A stretch of 64,000 nucleotides of DNA from NCBI GenBank assembly GCA_965200805.1, contig OZ241384.1, forward strand, positions 2,108,001 to 2,172,000, written 5' to 3'. A program made the position numbers and the translations under genes. Every line of letters begins with the position of its first letter. The stretch's first letter is position 1. The notes under the pieces are model-generated. The model was not told the DNA's origin. It ran no database searches and saw nothing but the letters and a program-made list of their open reading frames with translations. Of this stretch, positions 56,271-64,000 are shown one piece after another. Origin of the DNA: MPNP01 sp026709725. GTDB taxonomy: Bacteria; Pseudomonadota; Alphaproteobacteria; Rhodobacterales; Rhodobacteraceae.

Positions 56271-57125
56271 ATGAAAGGGCTGTCTGCAGTGATCAACCGA
56301 ATCGCATTTCAGGGAGAACCGGGAGCCTATTCGCATCAGGCATGCCTCACAGCCCGACCTGACCACGAACCACTGCCCTGCGAGACATTTGAAGACACGA
56401 TTGCAGCTGTCAATCAGGGCAAGGCCTCCCTTGCAATGCTGCCAATCGAAAACTCCATCTACGGCCGTGTGGCCGATATCCACCATCTGCTTCCCAGCTC
56501 CAATCTCAGCATTGTCGACGAATTGCTTCTCCCTGTCCGCATCATGCTCCTTGGACCCAAGGGGACAGGACTCTCCACCATCACAACGGCCTACAGCCAC
56601 GCGATGCTGCTCGGTCAGTGCCGCCGCTTTCTCCGCGACCACGGAATCAGGCCGTCGGCCTGGGTTGATACAGCTGGAGCCGCGCGTCATGTTGCCGAAC
56701 TCCGGGATCCATCTGCCTGCGCCATTGCCTCTGAGCTTGCAGGGAAAATCCACAGGCTTGAAATTCTTGAGCGACACATTGAAGATGAGCCTACCAACCG
56801 TACGCGCTTTGCCGTCATGGCACCCGCCCTCAACCCGAATCGGCGTGCCGATCACATGATAACGGCCTTTGTCTTTCAGGTGCGCAATATACCGGCCGCC
56901 CTTTACAAATCGCTTGGTGGCTTTGCGACGAACGGTGTCAACATGATCAAACTCGAAAGCTACATGATCGACGGATCATTCAGTGCAACCCAGTTCTACG
57001 CTGAAATCGAGGGTCATCCTGATGACAAGGCCGTGAATCGTGCCATGGATGAACTCGCTCACTTCACCTCCACACTGACCATCCTTGGTGTCTTTCCAGC
57101 CTCGCCGGAACGCCAGAAGTCCTGA
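56271..57125 (+). CDS. pheA: Prephenate dehydratase
   Basis: Converts prephenate to phenylpyruvate for phenylalanine synthesis. The catalytic part has RIAFQGEPGAYSHQA, AMLPIENSIYGRVADIHHLL and NRTRFAVMAPAL with the conserved TRF motif. The ACT regulatory domain follows (ESYMIDGSFSATQFYAEIEG). No chorismate mutase domain is present. ATG at 56271 gives 284 residues. A GTG at 56289 is an alternative. The pairing with cytochrome c on the other strand is common in Alphaproteobacteria. Confidence 0.93.
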   Translation: MKGLSAVINRIAFQGEPGAYSHQACLTARPDHEPLPCETFEDTIAAVNQGKASLAMLPIENSIYGRVADIHHLLPSSNLSIVDELLLPVRIMLLGPKGTGLSTITTAYSHAMLLGQCRRFLRDHGIRPSAWVDTAGAARHVAELRDPSACAIASELAGKIHRLEILERHIEDEPTNRTRFAVMAPALNPNRRADHMITAFVFQVRNIPAALYKSLGGFATNGVNMIKLESYMIDGSFSATQFYAEIEGHPDDKAVNRAMDELAHFTSTLTILGVFPASPERQKS

Positions 57126-57916
57126 TTCCCGCATTCTCCGGCCTCTGCAGGCCCGCAGCCTGGCAGTGCGGCGACAGCCGCGGGCGGCACCGCCCGATGC
57201 ATTGCTTCCATTCGACCCTTCCTTTCGTTCGGACGGTTTCGCACTTTCCGACAATGTCAGGGTCACAATCGAAGATGGATGTCTGCTGTGCGGCAAATCA
57301 CGGCAACCGTCTCTGCCGCTCTCCCGTATCCGTTCTCAATCACTTGCCGACTCTCTGCATTCCCGCCTTGCGACGGATAACCGGAACACCACCACACTCC
57401 ACCCCTGGCGATGTGTCCCCGGCCTGCTCCACACCCCAAGCACCGCACACGCCGCATCCCAGCCCCATCAACAGGCGCCCTGCCCCGCGGGTGCGCACCG
57501 GGGCATCAGCCGCCGCCAGTCCGGAACGCACCCCGCCCCCATCACCGGGACCGCCCCGCAGATGCAGTCATGACGCCGCCCTGATCACACAGCAGCTTCG
57601 GGGGGTCCGGCCGGACGGGGGATATCGCCAAAGGGGTTTGTTTGAGGTTGTGCGGAGAAGCGCGGGTCAGGGTTCGGGAAAGTCTTGAAATTGTGGTCAG
57701 GAAGTGGTTGGAAGTCGGTGCAAGGAATGGTATTGTGATTGACAGCATTCAGTGTCCGGCTATGCAGGCGCAGGGGTTGGATGCGCATGGAATTTTGAAC
57801 CTTGTGCGTCGGCTGAGCGAATCTTGATAAAGAAAACATTGTCTGGACAAAATGATGGAAGCGCTGCGTGGTCCGTTCCCGTGTTCAGATCCGCAATCAG
57901 AGAAAGGGATATCATC
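57126..57916 (+). other. Intergenic region before the NMT1-type ABC operon
   Basis: About 790 bases without a recognised gene. The first half gives proline- and histidine-rich frames in several registers, with no ribosome-binding sites. I looked for a thiamine-pyrophosphate riboswitch because the downstream importer belongs to the THI5/NMT1 class, but no CTGAGA-type box was seen. The last 60 bases carry the operon start, with AAAGGGAT just before the ATG. Confidence 0.4.
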
Positions 57917-58930
57917 ATGAGTATATTCGTGCGGGGCGCCACCCTGTTGGCGGCTGTGGTGGCAATGGCCGGTGCCGTAAGCGCACAAACCGAAGTGGTT
58001 CTGGCGCTGGACTGGAAGTTTGAAGGCCCGAGTGCCCCATATCTTGTGGCGGCGGACAAGGGGTACTTCAGTGACAATGGTCTTGAGGTCGACATCTCAG
58101 CCGGGCAGGGATCGCTGGATGCCATCCCGAAGGTTGCGAGCGGGGCTGTGCAGTTCGGGTTCGCGGACATCAATAGCCTGATGAAATTTCTTGACAGCAA
58201 CCCCGGGGCGCCGGTTATCGCGGTCATGATGGTCTATGACAAGCCACCGTTTGCGATTATTGGACGTAAATCTCTGGGTGTCGAGGCGCCAAAGGATCTG
58301 GAGGGACGCATTCTTGGTGCACCGCCACCGGATGGAGCCTGGGCGCAGTTCAATGCCTTTGCCTCTGTCAACGATATCAATGTGTCCGAGGTCACAGTTG
58401 AACCCGTTGGCTTTCCGACCCGGGAGCCAAACCTTGCCGAGGGGCTGGTGGATGCGATCACGGGATACTCATTTTCAAGTTATCTGAATCTGGTGCGCGC
58501 TGGGGTCCCCGAAGATGATATTTCGACCATCCTGATGGCTGATTACGGTCTTGATCTCTATGGCAATGCCATCATGGTCAACACGGATTTTGCTGACGAA
58601 AATCCTGAACTGGTAACCGGATTTATTCGCGCTGTTGCCGCGGGCTGGCGCGATGCAATCGCTGATCCCGAGGCGGCTGTCGAGGCATTGATCACCCGCA
58701 ATCCGGCGGCAGATCACGCACTTGAAACACGGCGTTTGAATTTGGCCATTGATGCAAATGTCAATACGGACTATGTCATGGAAAATGGCATGGGTGGTGT
58801 GGCTCCGGATCGATTCGCCAGTGCCATGGAGCAGATTGTTCAGAATTTTGAATTTACAAATCCACTTGATGCAACACTCTACTTCACCGACAAATATCTT
58901 CCGGCCTCTGATGATCTGAAGATCAACTGA
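57917..58930 (+). CDS. ABC importer substrate-binding protein, NMT1/THI5-like
   Basis: 337-residue periplasmic receptor with a signal peptide (GATLLAAVVAMAGAVSA) and the opening VVLALDWKFEGPSAPYLVAA, GYFSDNGLEVDI and GAVQFGFADINSLMKF. This fold binds thiamine precursors, nitrate/sulfonates or riboflavin-like ligands, and the exact ligand cannot be read. ATG at 57917 follows AAAGGGATATC. A longer frame to 57752 lacks a signal peptide at its start. It is followed by a hairpin and then the ATPase and permease genes. Confidence 0.88.
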   Translation: MSIFVRGATLLAAVVAMAGAVSAQTEVVLALDWKFEGPSAPYLVAADKGYFSDNGLEVDISAGQGSLDAIPKVASGAVQFGFADINSLMKFLDSNPGAPVIAVMMVYDKPPFAIIGRKSLGVEAPKDLEGRILGAPPPDGAWAQFNAFASVNDINVSEVTVEPVGFPTREPNLAEGLVDAITGYSFSSYLNLVRAGVPEDDISTILMADYGLDLYGNAIMVNTDFADENPELVTGFIRAVAAGWRDAIADPEAAVEALITRNPAADHALETRRLNLAIDANVNTDYVMENGMGGVAPDRFASAMEQIVQNFEFTNPLDATLYFTDKYLPASDDLKIN

Positions 58931-58943
58931 TCCGAATGCGGGG

Positions 58944-58970
58944 CCCGGGCAGTCGATCAGGGTGCCCGGG
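58944..58970 (+). terminator. Hairpin between receptor and ATPase genes
   Basis: CCCGGGCA, an 11-base loop and TGCCCGGG give a perfect 8-bp stem starting 13 bases after the receptor stop. There is no T-run. As in the TRAP operon, it is placed to stabilise the receptor mRNA relative to the downstream genes. Confidence 0.55.
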
Positions 58971-58990
58971 TTACGCATGATGATATCTGC

Positions 58991-59770
58991 ATGACCGGGT
59001 CTGCAGTCATTGACTTGCGGCAGGTCTCGCACGCGTTCAGCACTCCGACGGGGCCATTTGAGGTTCTCAGGGATCTCAATCTGACTCTGCCGAAGGCATC
59101 ATTTACGTCCGTGGTTGGTCCATCGGGGTGCGGCAAGTCAACCCTGACCCGACTGATATCAGGGCTTGTTCAGCCGACGGGAGGTGAGATATGGCTTGAC
59201 GGCAGTCGGGTCACGAGTCCGCGCAGCAATGTCGGGATGGCGTTTCAGAATCCTGTGATGCTGGAATGGCGAAATGTGATGCAAAACATCATGCTGCCAC
59301 TCGAAATTGTCGCCAAGGATATGCCAAGGGCTGAGCAGGAAGAGCGCGCGTGCCAGCTCCTCTCGCTTGTTTCTCTTTCGGGTTATGAACTTAAGCGTCC
59401 CTCGGAGCTCTCTGGAGGAATGCGGCAACGTGTTTCGCTGTGTCGGGCACTCGTGCACAAACCGAGTGTACTGATCCTTGACGAGCCCTTCGGTGCCCTG
59501 GATGCCTTTACGCGGGAAGAACTCTGGCAAATCATGCGATCCTTGCGTCAAGAGGAGAAATTCACATGCTTGCTGATCACGCATGATCTGCGTGAATCAG
59601 TGTTTCTCTCTGATGAGATTATTGTTTTATCCGATCGTCCTGCCCATCAGCAGCATCAGGTAACGATTGAGAGGGGAAGCGTGGCCACCCTGCAGGATCT
59701 CTACGCCCCGGCCACCACCAAATTGCTTGCCTCACTCCGCGAGCAAATTGAAATTGCCCAGGGCAAATGA
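58991..59770 (+). CDS. ABC importer ATPase subunit (NitT/TauT type)
   Basis: 259-residue ATPase with Walker A VVGPSGCGKSTLTRLISG, Q-loop VGMAFQNPVMLEWRN, signature PSELSGGMRQRVSLCRAL and Walker B SVLILDEPFGALD. LLITHDLRESVFLSDEIIV contains the switch histidine. Second gene of the importer operon. The ATG is 60 bases after the receptor stop, beyond the hairpin. Confidence 0.92.
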   Translation: MTGSAVIDLRQVSHAFSTPTGPFEVLRDLNLTLPKASFTSVVGPSGCGKSTLTRLISGLVQPTGGEIWLDGSRVTSPRSNVGMAFQNPVMLEWRNVMQNIMLPLEIVAKDMPRAEQEERACQLLSLVSLSGYELKRPSELSGGMRQRVSLCRALVHKPSVLILDEPFGALDAFTREELWQIMRSLRQEEKFTCLLITHDLRESVFLSDEIIVLSDRPAHQQHQVTIERGSVATLQDLYAPATTKLLASLREQIEIAQGK

Positions 59771-59785
59771 GGGGCAGGAATAGCC

Positions 59786-60556
59786 ATGTTGATGTCCCGA
59801 ACCCTCCTCCGCAAGACACTCGTTCCATTTGTCGCACTCTGCATCTTTGCGGTCCTGTGGGAATGGATTGTCTGGATCAATGATTGGCCAAACTACAAGA
59901 TGGCCTCGCCTTCAGACCTCGGTCCCGCCTATATCAAGTACTGGGACCTGTTTGTTCGATATGGCTGGGATACATTCTGGCGGACAGTTGCAGGACTTGG
60001 TCTTTCAGTCGTTGCCGGAACAGTCATTGGCATGATTATGGGTATTTGGCGCGTAGCCAGGGAGGGGTTGTACCCGATTCTGGTCGGTTTCAATGCCATA
60101 CCCAAGGCAACTGTTGTTCCGGTGCTGGCCCTCATCCTGGTTGGCATGGATGATCTGAACACTGTCCTTATCGCTTTTTTAATTTCATTCTTTCCCATTG
60201 CAGTGTCCGTTTCCATCGGCATCTCGACCCTTGAGCCGGAATACCGCGATATCCTCCGTTCGCTCGGGGCTTCGCGCATGACGATCTTTTGGAAGATTGC
60301 ACTCCCCAAGACGCTGCCGGAGTTCTTTGGTGCACTGAAAGTCGCTGTCACGCTGGCATTTATCGGTACCAATCTGATGGAGATCGTCGAGCCGCATGGC
60401 AAAGGCCTCGGCCATTTGTTTGACAGCGGCAAGATCAATGCCGACTACCCCCTGATGTTCGCTGTCCTCATCGCTCTCGCTCTGCTTGGTATCATCCTCT
60501 ACTATATCGTTGTGGCACTTGAGCGCATCTTTGCCGGTTGGGCTGAGAGGGATTGA
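59786..60556 (+). CDS. ABC importer permease subunit (NitT/TauT type)
   Basis: 256-residue membrane protein with about six helices. It has GWDTFWRTVAGLGLSVVAGT, LVGFNAIPKATVVPVLALIL and the EAA loop YRDILRSLGASRMTIFWKIA with ALPKTLPEFFGAL. It completes the importer with the preceding ATPase (16 bases apart) and receptor. Confidence 0.92.
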   Translation: MLMSRTLLRKTLVPFVALCIFAVLWEWIVWINDWPNYKMASPSDLGPAYIKYWDLFVRYGWDTFWRTVAGLGLSVVAGTVIGMIMGIWRVAREGLYPILVGFNAIPKATVVPVLALILVGMDDLNTVLIAFLISFFPIAVSVSIGISTLEPEYRDILRSLGASRMTIFWKIALPKTLPEFFGALKVAVTLAFIGTNLMEIVEPHGKGLGHLFDSGKINADYPLMFAVLIALALLGIILYYIVVALERIFAGWAERD

Positions 60557-60623
60557 GCCAGAATCAATCCCGTGTGGGGAACAATGGATTGATGGAACGA
60601 ATTGGAAACCTGTCACCACCATG

Positions 60624-60757
60624 CTGGGTGGTTGCGTATGGCCGCAGTTCTTCCTAAATACGCTGCGAGGGGATGAGGCAGACGGACAGCGCGCCAACCC
60701 GGTCAGGTTCGAGAGAAAGCAGCCGTAACGATGACTCGTCCGGGCTGAATCACCCCT
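60624..60757 (+). ncRNA. ffs: Signal recognition particle RNA, small bacterial type
   Basis: The core GGTCAGGTTC-GAGA-GAAAGCAGCC (60701-60724) is the SRP54-binding hairpin with its symmetric and asymmetric internal loops (GTCAGG opposite AGCAGCC), here closed by a GAGA tetraloop. It is followed by GTAACGA and by CGTCCGGG, which can pair with CCAACCCGG before the core. The outer ends GGGTGG (60626) and TCACCC (about 60750) pair to close the helix. The RNA binds Ffh for co-translational membrane targeting. Its place upstream of dnaX is known from other bacteria. Ends are approximate. Confidence 0.85.
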
Positions 60758-60966
60758 CACGGAATCCGACTCCGACTCGGTGGTCATTGGGCATCCAGAC
60801 AACCATGGGGTATGGATACAGGCCATGGGACAGAGGCACAAAGAGATGGAATTGGATCGATATCGCTCCAGCGACATCGGGTGGTGGTCGGAGAGATCCC
60901 GCAGGGTGGCACGGTCTGGGCTGAACGCCGGGACTCGCAGCCGATGCTTGTGAGGGGGCCGTAAGC

Positions 60967-62397
60967 GTGGCTGACCCGGAACCCTATATCGTCCTGGCCC
61001 GGAAGTACCGGCCTCAAAAGTTTTCCGAGATTGTTGGCCAACCGGGTATGGTTCGGATTCTTGAAAATGCTTTCAGGTCTGATCGTCTTGCCCATGCTTT
61101 TATTCTGACCGGTGTCCGCGGTGTTGGGAAGACGACAACAGCCCGGATCATCGCCAAGGGCCTGAATTGTACAGGGCCTGATGGAGAAGGTGACAAGACA
61201 ACCGAGCCCTGCGGCATTTGTGAGAGTTGCACACAGATCGCCGAGGGCAAACACCTTGATGTGATGGAATGTGATGCAGCCTCCCGGACGGGAGTGGATG
61301 ATGTCAGGGTCCTGATCGATAGCGTCGGATATCAAACCGCTGATGCCCGCTATCGGGTCTATATCATTGACGAAGTTCACATGTTGTCGAAGAATGCCTT
61401 CAATGCCCTGTTGAAAACACTGGAAGAACCACCACCGCATGTGCTTTTCATCTTCGCAACCACGGAAATCGAAAAGGTTCCAACCACAATCCTGTCGCGT
61501 TGCCAGCGATTTGATCTGCGTCGAGTCGAATCGGAGACTCTGACAACGCATCTCATGTCCATTGCGAAGGCCGAAGGGGTCGACATTGATGATGCGGCAT
61601 TGGCACTGCTGGTACGTGCTTCGGAAGGTTCTGTTCGGGATGCTATCAGCCTGCTTGATCAGGCCATTGCCTACAGCGGCAACAGGGTCCAGGCTGAACA
61701 GGTTCGGGAGATGCTGTCAATTGCTGATCGCTCCCGTATTCTGGACCTCCTGGAACTGATACTGGCTGGCAGCATTGGACCAGCTCTTGAGGAGTTTGTC
61801 GATCAATATCAGACAGGTGCAGACCCGGAAGCAATCCTGGGTGATCTTGCTGATACAGTACACTGGTTATCCGTTGTCCGTTTTACAAAAAAATCAATTG
61901 ACGACCCAACGCTCTCTCCTGCCATTCGGGAGCGTGGAGCAGCACTCAGTCAATCTTTGCCCTTGCCCGAGCTGGCGCGCGCCTGGCAGATTCTGGTGAA
62001 GTGCCTTGCCGAACTGGTTCATGTCCCGAATACAAAGGTGGCAGTTGAGATGGCAATCATCCGCCTGTGTGCAGCAGCCGAACTGCCAACCCCCCATGAT
62101 CTGCTCCGAAGACTGGAGGGCACTGACAGGACAGCACTGCCTGCTGGCACGCCGACTGCGCAGATGACGGAGGGCGCATTGCCATCGTCATCGCAATCCG
62201 GGGAGCAGGCAGATTCTGGCCACGCAAGGACGGATGAGGATTCTGACAGGTCAGCCGATGAACGATTGAGCAGGAGTGATGAATTCCCAAAGGCTGAGAC
62301 AGCGATTCATCCAAGTCTCGAGAGTCCGCTTGTTCAGAGTGCCCTGCAATCGTTCCCTCAGAGCAAGGTGATTGTTGATGGGAAGCAGATAAACTAG
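60967..62397 (+). CDS. dnaX: DNA polymerase III subunit gamma/tau, short form
   Basis: Clamp-loader ATPase. N-terminal hallmarks are VLARKYRPQKFSEIVGQ, Walker A ILTGVRGVGKTTTARIIAKG, the zinc cysteines (CGICESC), Walker B YIIDEVHMLSKNAFNALLKT and sensor LSRCQRFDLRRV. Domain III follows to about residue 375. The C-terminal 100 residues are mainly a serine- and acid-rich tail ending VQSALQSFPQSKVIVDGKQI. At 476 residues it is shorter than most alphaproteobacterial DnaX, so tau-specific polymerase-binding parts are reduced. GTG start. Confidence 0.94.
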   Translation: MADPEPYIVLARKYRPQKFSEIVGQPGMVRILENAFRSDRLAHAFILTGVRGVGKTTTARIIAKGLNCTGPDGEGDKTTEPCGICESCTQIAEGKHLDVMECDAASRTGVDDVRVLIDSVGYQTADARYRVYIIDEVHMLSKNAFNALLKTLEEPPPHVLFIFATTEIEKVPTTILSRCQRFDLRRVESETLTTHLMSIAKAEGVDIDDAALALLVRASEGSVRDAISLLDQAIAYSGNRVQAEQVREMLSIADRSRILDLLELILAGSIGPALEEFVDQYQTGADPEAILGDLADTVHWLSVVRFTKKSIDDPTLSPAIRERGAALSQSLPLPELARAWQILVKCLAELVHVPNTKVAVEMAIIRLCAAAELPTPHDLLRRLEGTDRTALPAGTPTAQMTEGALPSSSQSGEQADSGHARTDEDSDRSADERLSRSDEFPKAETAIHPSLESPLVQSALQSFPQSKVIVDGKQIN

Positions 62398-62447
62398 GGG
62401 GCCGGGATTTGACTCGCATCATGCAGAAAAACAGGGAGATGTGACAT

Positions 62448-62792
62448 ATGCTTGATAAACTCAAGGGGCTTGGAAATATGGCGTCGATGCTGCGTCAGGC
62501 TGAGGAATTCAAGGAGGCTCTCAAGGGCTTGCAGACCGAACTGCAGGATATGCAAATCGTCGTTGACAGTGATGACCACCTCGTCAAGGTGACCGTCAAT
62601 GGGCAGGCCAAGATCCTTGCCCTCACCATTGATCAGGATCAGGCTGCTGATCTTCCGCTTGGGCAGTTGCAGGCGCGGATTCTTGCAACGCTGGTCAAGG
62701 CCCAGAGCCATTCGATCTATGTTGCAGCCGAGCGTCGGGACCAGCTCTTTGCCCGCTACAATATCGATAAGGAAATGATGGCTGATCTTTAG
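62448..62792 (+). CDS. ybaB: YbaB/EbfC family nucleoid-associated protein
   Basis: 114-residue DNA-binding protein (MLDKLKGLGNMASMLRQAEE, GQAKILALTIDQ). It forms a tweezer-like dimer on DNA. The position between dnaX and recR is conserved across bacteria. Its stop overlaps the recR GTG by one base (TAGTG). Confidence 0.94.
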   Translation: MLDKLKGLGNMASMLRQAEEFKEALKGLQTELQDMQIVVDSDDHLVKVTVNGQAKILALTIDQDQAADLPLGQLQARILATLVKAQSHSIYVAAERRDQLFARYNIDKEMMADL

Positions 62793-63388
62793 TGGAGAAG
62801 ACCAATGAAATCTCCGTTCTGATCGATCGATTTGCCCGTCTTCCGGGTCTTGGACCCAAGTCGGCGCAACGGCTGGTGCTGCATCTGATTCGCAACCGGG
62901 AACAATTCGCACACACCCTTGCCGATGCCCTTAAATCATTCGCTGATAATGTCCGGAGTTGCCCAAAATGCGGCAATGCCACGACAGACCCCATCTGTTC
63001 AGTGTGCACTGACCCTGAGCGGAAAGCGGATGTGGTCTGTGTTGTGGAAACGGTTGCAGATCTCTGGGCAATTGAACGGACCAATATCTATGATGGTCGC
63101 TACTTTGTACTCGGCGGCGTTCTGTCGGTGCACGATGCTGCAACTCCTGAAGTGCTTCATATACCAGAGCTTGTTGCATCCGTATCATCGGGTGAAGTTC
63201 GTGAAGTGATCCTTGCACTCAATGCGACCGTTGATGGGCAGACAACCATTCATTATATCGCCAGTCAACTTGAAGAGGCTGATATCACCATCACAATTCT
63301 TGGACGCGGCGTCCCGGTGGGAGGTGAACTTGACTATCTTGACGGTGGCACAATAACGGCCGCGATGATGGGTCGTCATGCCTACTGA
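62792..63388 (+). CDS. recR: Recombination mediator RecR
   Basis: 198-residue protein of the RecFOR pathway, which loads RecA at gaps. It has the HhH region FARLPGLGPKSAQRLVLHLI, the C4 zinc finger CPKCGNATTDPICSVC, the Toprim domain (VVCVVETVADLWAIE, LGGVLSVHDAATPE) and the C-terminal TILGRGVPVGGELDYLDGGT. GTG start overlaps the ybaB stop. Last gene of dnaX-ybaB-recR. Confidence 0.95.
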   Translation: MEKTNEISVLIDRFARLPGLGPKSAQRLVLHLIRNREQFAHTLADALKSFADNVRSCPKCGNATTDPICSVCTDPERKADVVCVVETVADLWAIERTNIYDGRYFVLGGVLSVHDAATPEVLHIPELVASVSSGEVREVILALNATVDGQTTIHYIASQLEEADITITILGRGVPVGGELDYLDGGTITAAMMGRHAY

Positions 63389-63789
63389 TGCACCATCAAT
63401 CGCTGGAGACTGGCTGCAGGGAACGATGCCAACGCTCCCGAGATTGCATTGTCCCGGTTCACGGAACAGGCAGAGTCCACACCAAATCCGACTGGGTCTG
63501 TGGGTCGCCGTGCAAATGGCCGCACAAAGGTCAAGGCAGCACATCATGCTTGTGCTATGACAGGATTGGGTTGCCCGGGCACTGGAAATCGTGATTTGGA
63601 AGCAATTGCAGACACCCACGGATTGTCCTTGGGCAGACTCCTCCCCTGTTCCGGTTTAACCCCAGGGCGTCGCATCTCCGGGTGGAAGTGGCGTTGTGCA
63701 ATCAGGCATGCAGGACCTTAATCTCCCCGTGGATGAAGCGACAGGCTTCGCTAGCGCCAACAAACCCGGCTGCCCCCGCCCCCTGACGG
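63389..63789. other. Intergenic region after recR, nothing recognised
   Basis: About 400 bases between convergent recR and the Uma2-type gene. Several short frames are present, none with a ribosome-binding site or family likeness. No clear terminator hairpin was found. Confidence 0.35.
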
Positions 63790-64000
63790 TCAACCGGCCT
63801 CCGCCTTCCCGCTGCCTCCTGCCCCCTCCGGCCAGAGCGCATCCAGCGGGAAGGTGATCGCATCAAAGGGGGGCTGCGAGACGGGCCCGTCCCCCGCCAG
63901 GGTCGCCAGCAGCACCCAGCGTCCCCCGCTCAGCGCGAACACCTCGAGGGTCCCGGCATCCGGATCGACGAACCACAGGTGCCCCACCCCCTCCCTGGCA
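63790..64000 (-). CDS. Uma2 family (DUF820) nuclease-fold protein, C-terminal part
   Basis: The frame is open to the right edge of the window, so the gene begins outside. The visible end reads AREGVGHLWFVDPDAGTLEV, then FALSGGRWVLLATLAGDGPV and PFDAITFPLDALWP. This is the conserved C-terminal part of Uma2/DUF820 proteins, which have a PD-(D/E)XK nuclease fold. Their cellular role is poorly known. Multiple copies are common in some genomes. Confidence 0.75.
   Translation of the reverse strand, partial: AREGVGHLWFVDPDAGTLEVFALSGGRWVLLATLAGDGPVSQPPFDAITFPLDALWPEGAGGSGKAEAG

Noticed and set aside
57760..57916. Thiamine pyrophosphate riboswitch before the NMT1-type importer
   Set aside because: No CTGAGA-type box or P2/P3 arrangement was found, and the importer ligand is not established.

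Overview
The window is a stretch of an alphaproteobacterial chromosome, probably from the Rhodospirillales or relatives. The evidence is gene content and order: rpsU divergent from COQ9 followed by a quinone oxidoreductase and a TrcR/DUF1013 regulator, a 44-residue aa3-type cytochrome oxidase subunit IV, membrane-anchored CycM-like cytochrome c, ClpS, a DsbD-N protein divergent from YqgE, and yejABEF. No rRNA or tRNA was seen. One RNA gene (SRP RNA, ffs) lies upstream of dnaX.

Layout. (1) 1-10.2 kb: the 3' half of a type I-G (formerly I-U) CRISPR-Cas locus, with csb1 (cut by the window edge), csb2 (Cas5-Cas6 type), a cas4-cas1 fusion, cas2, an AT-rich leader, and an array that I count at 67 repeats and 66 spacers. 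The effector genes expected upstream (cas3, cas8u/csx17) would lie outside. (2) 10.4-14.7 kb: gshA, then a minus-strand pyrB - dihydroorotase homologue - plsY cluster. (3) 14.7-17.8 kb: accessory DNA with an IS1-like transposase remnant and an ImmA/IrrE metallopeptidase. The partner gene of the peptidase is split by an 877-bp element with perfect 16-bp terminal inverted repeats and a TA target duplication. (4) 17.9-24.2 kb: housekeeping genes (uracil-DNA glycosylase, moaB, DsbD-N protein, yqgE, sua5, MBL-fold hydrolase) and a hypothetical FN3-like protein. (5) 24.2-26.1 kb: degraded and repetitive DNA. (6) 26.1-31.5 kb: cytochrome oxidase subunit IV, a complete TRAP transporter and a GMC oxidoreductase. 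(7) 31.5-35.3 kb: accessory DNA with a possibly phase-variable secreted protein, a DUF262-HEPN gene pair, a ParA fragment and copies of a dispersed repeat. (8) 35.3-37.4 kb: sulfolactate dehydrogenase-like gene plus both sulfopyruvate decarboxylase subunits. (9) 37.8-39.3 kb: a lipoprotein that joins a metzincin-type protease to a TbpB-like barrel. (10) 39.3-43.5 kb: a very GC-rich block without recognisable genes and with two minisatellites. (11) 43.5-63.4 kb: mostly conserved genes (rpsU, COQ9, trcR, clpS, HAD hydrolase, D,D-carboxypeptidase, yejABEF, cytochrome c, prephenate dehydratase, an NMT1-type ABC importer, ffs, dnaX, ybaB, recR). (12) The 3' edge holds the C-terminal part of a Uma2-type nuclease.

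The most interesting material is in the CRISPR array (related spacer families that include iteron-like sequences, and a duplicated spacer pair), the insertion in the ImmA operon, the out-of-frame poly-C tract before a signal peptide, the DUF262-HEPN pair, and a dihydroorotase homologue that lacks its metal-binding motif. All assignments come from reading the sequence and from family knowledge. No database search was run.
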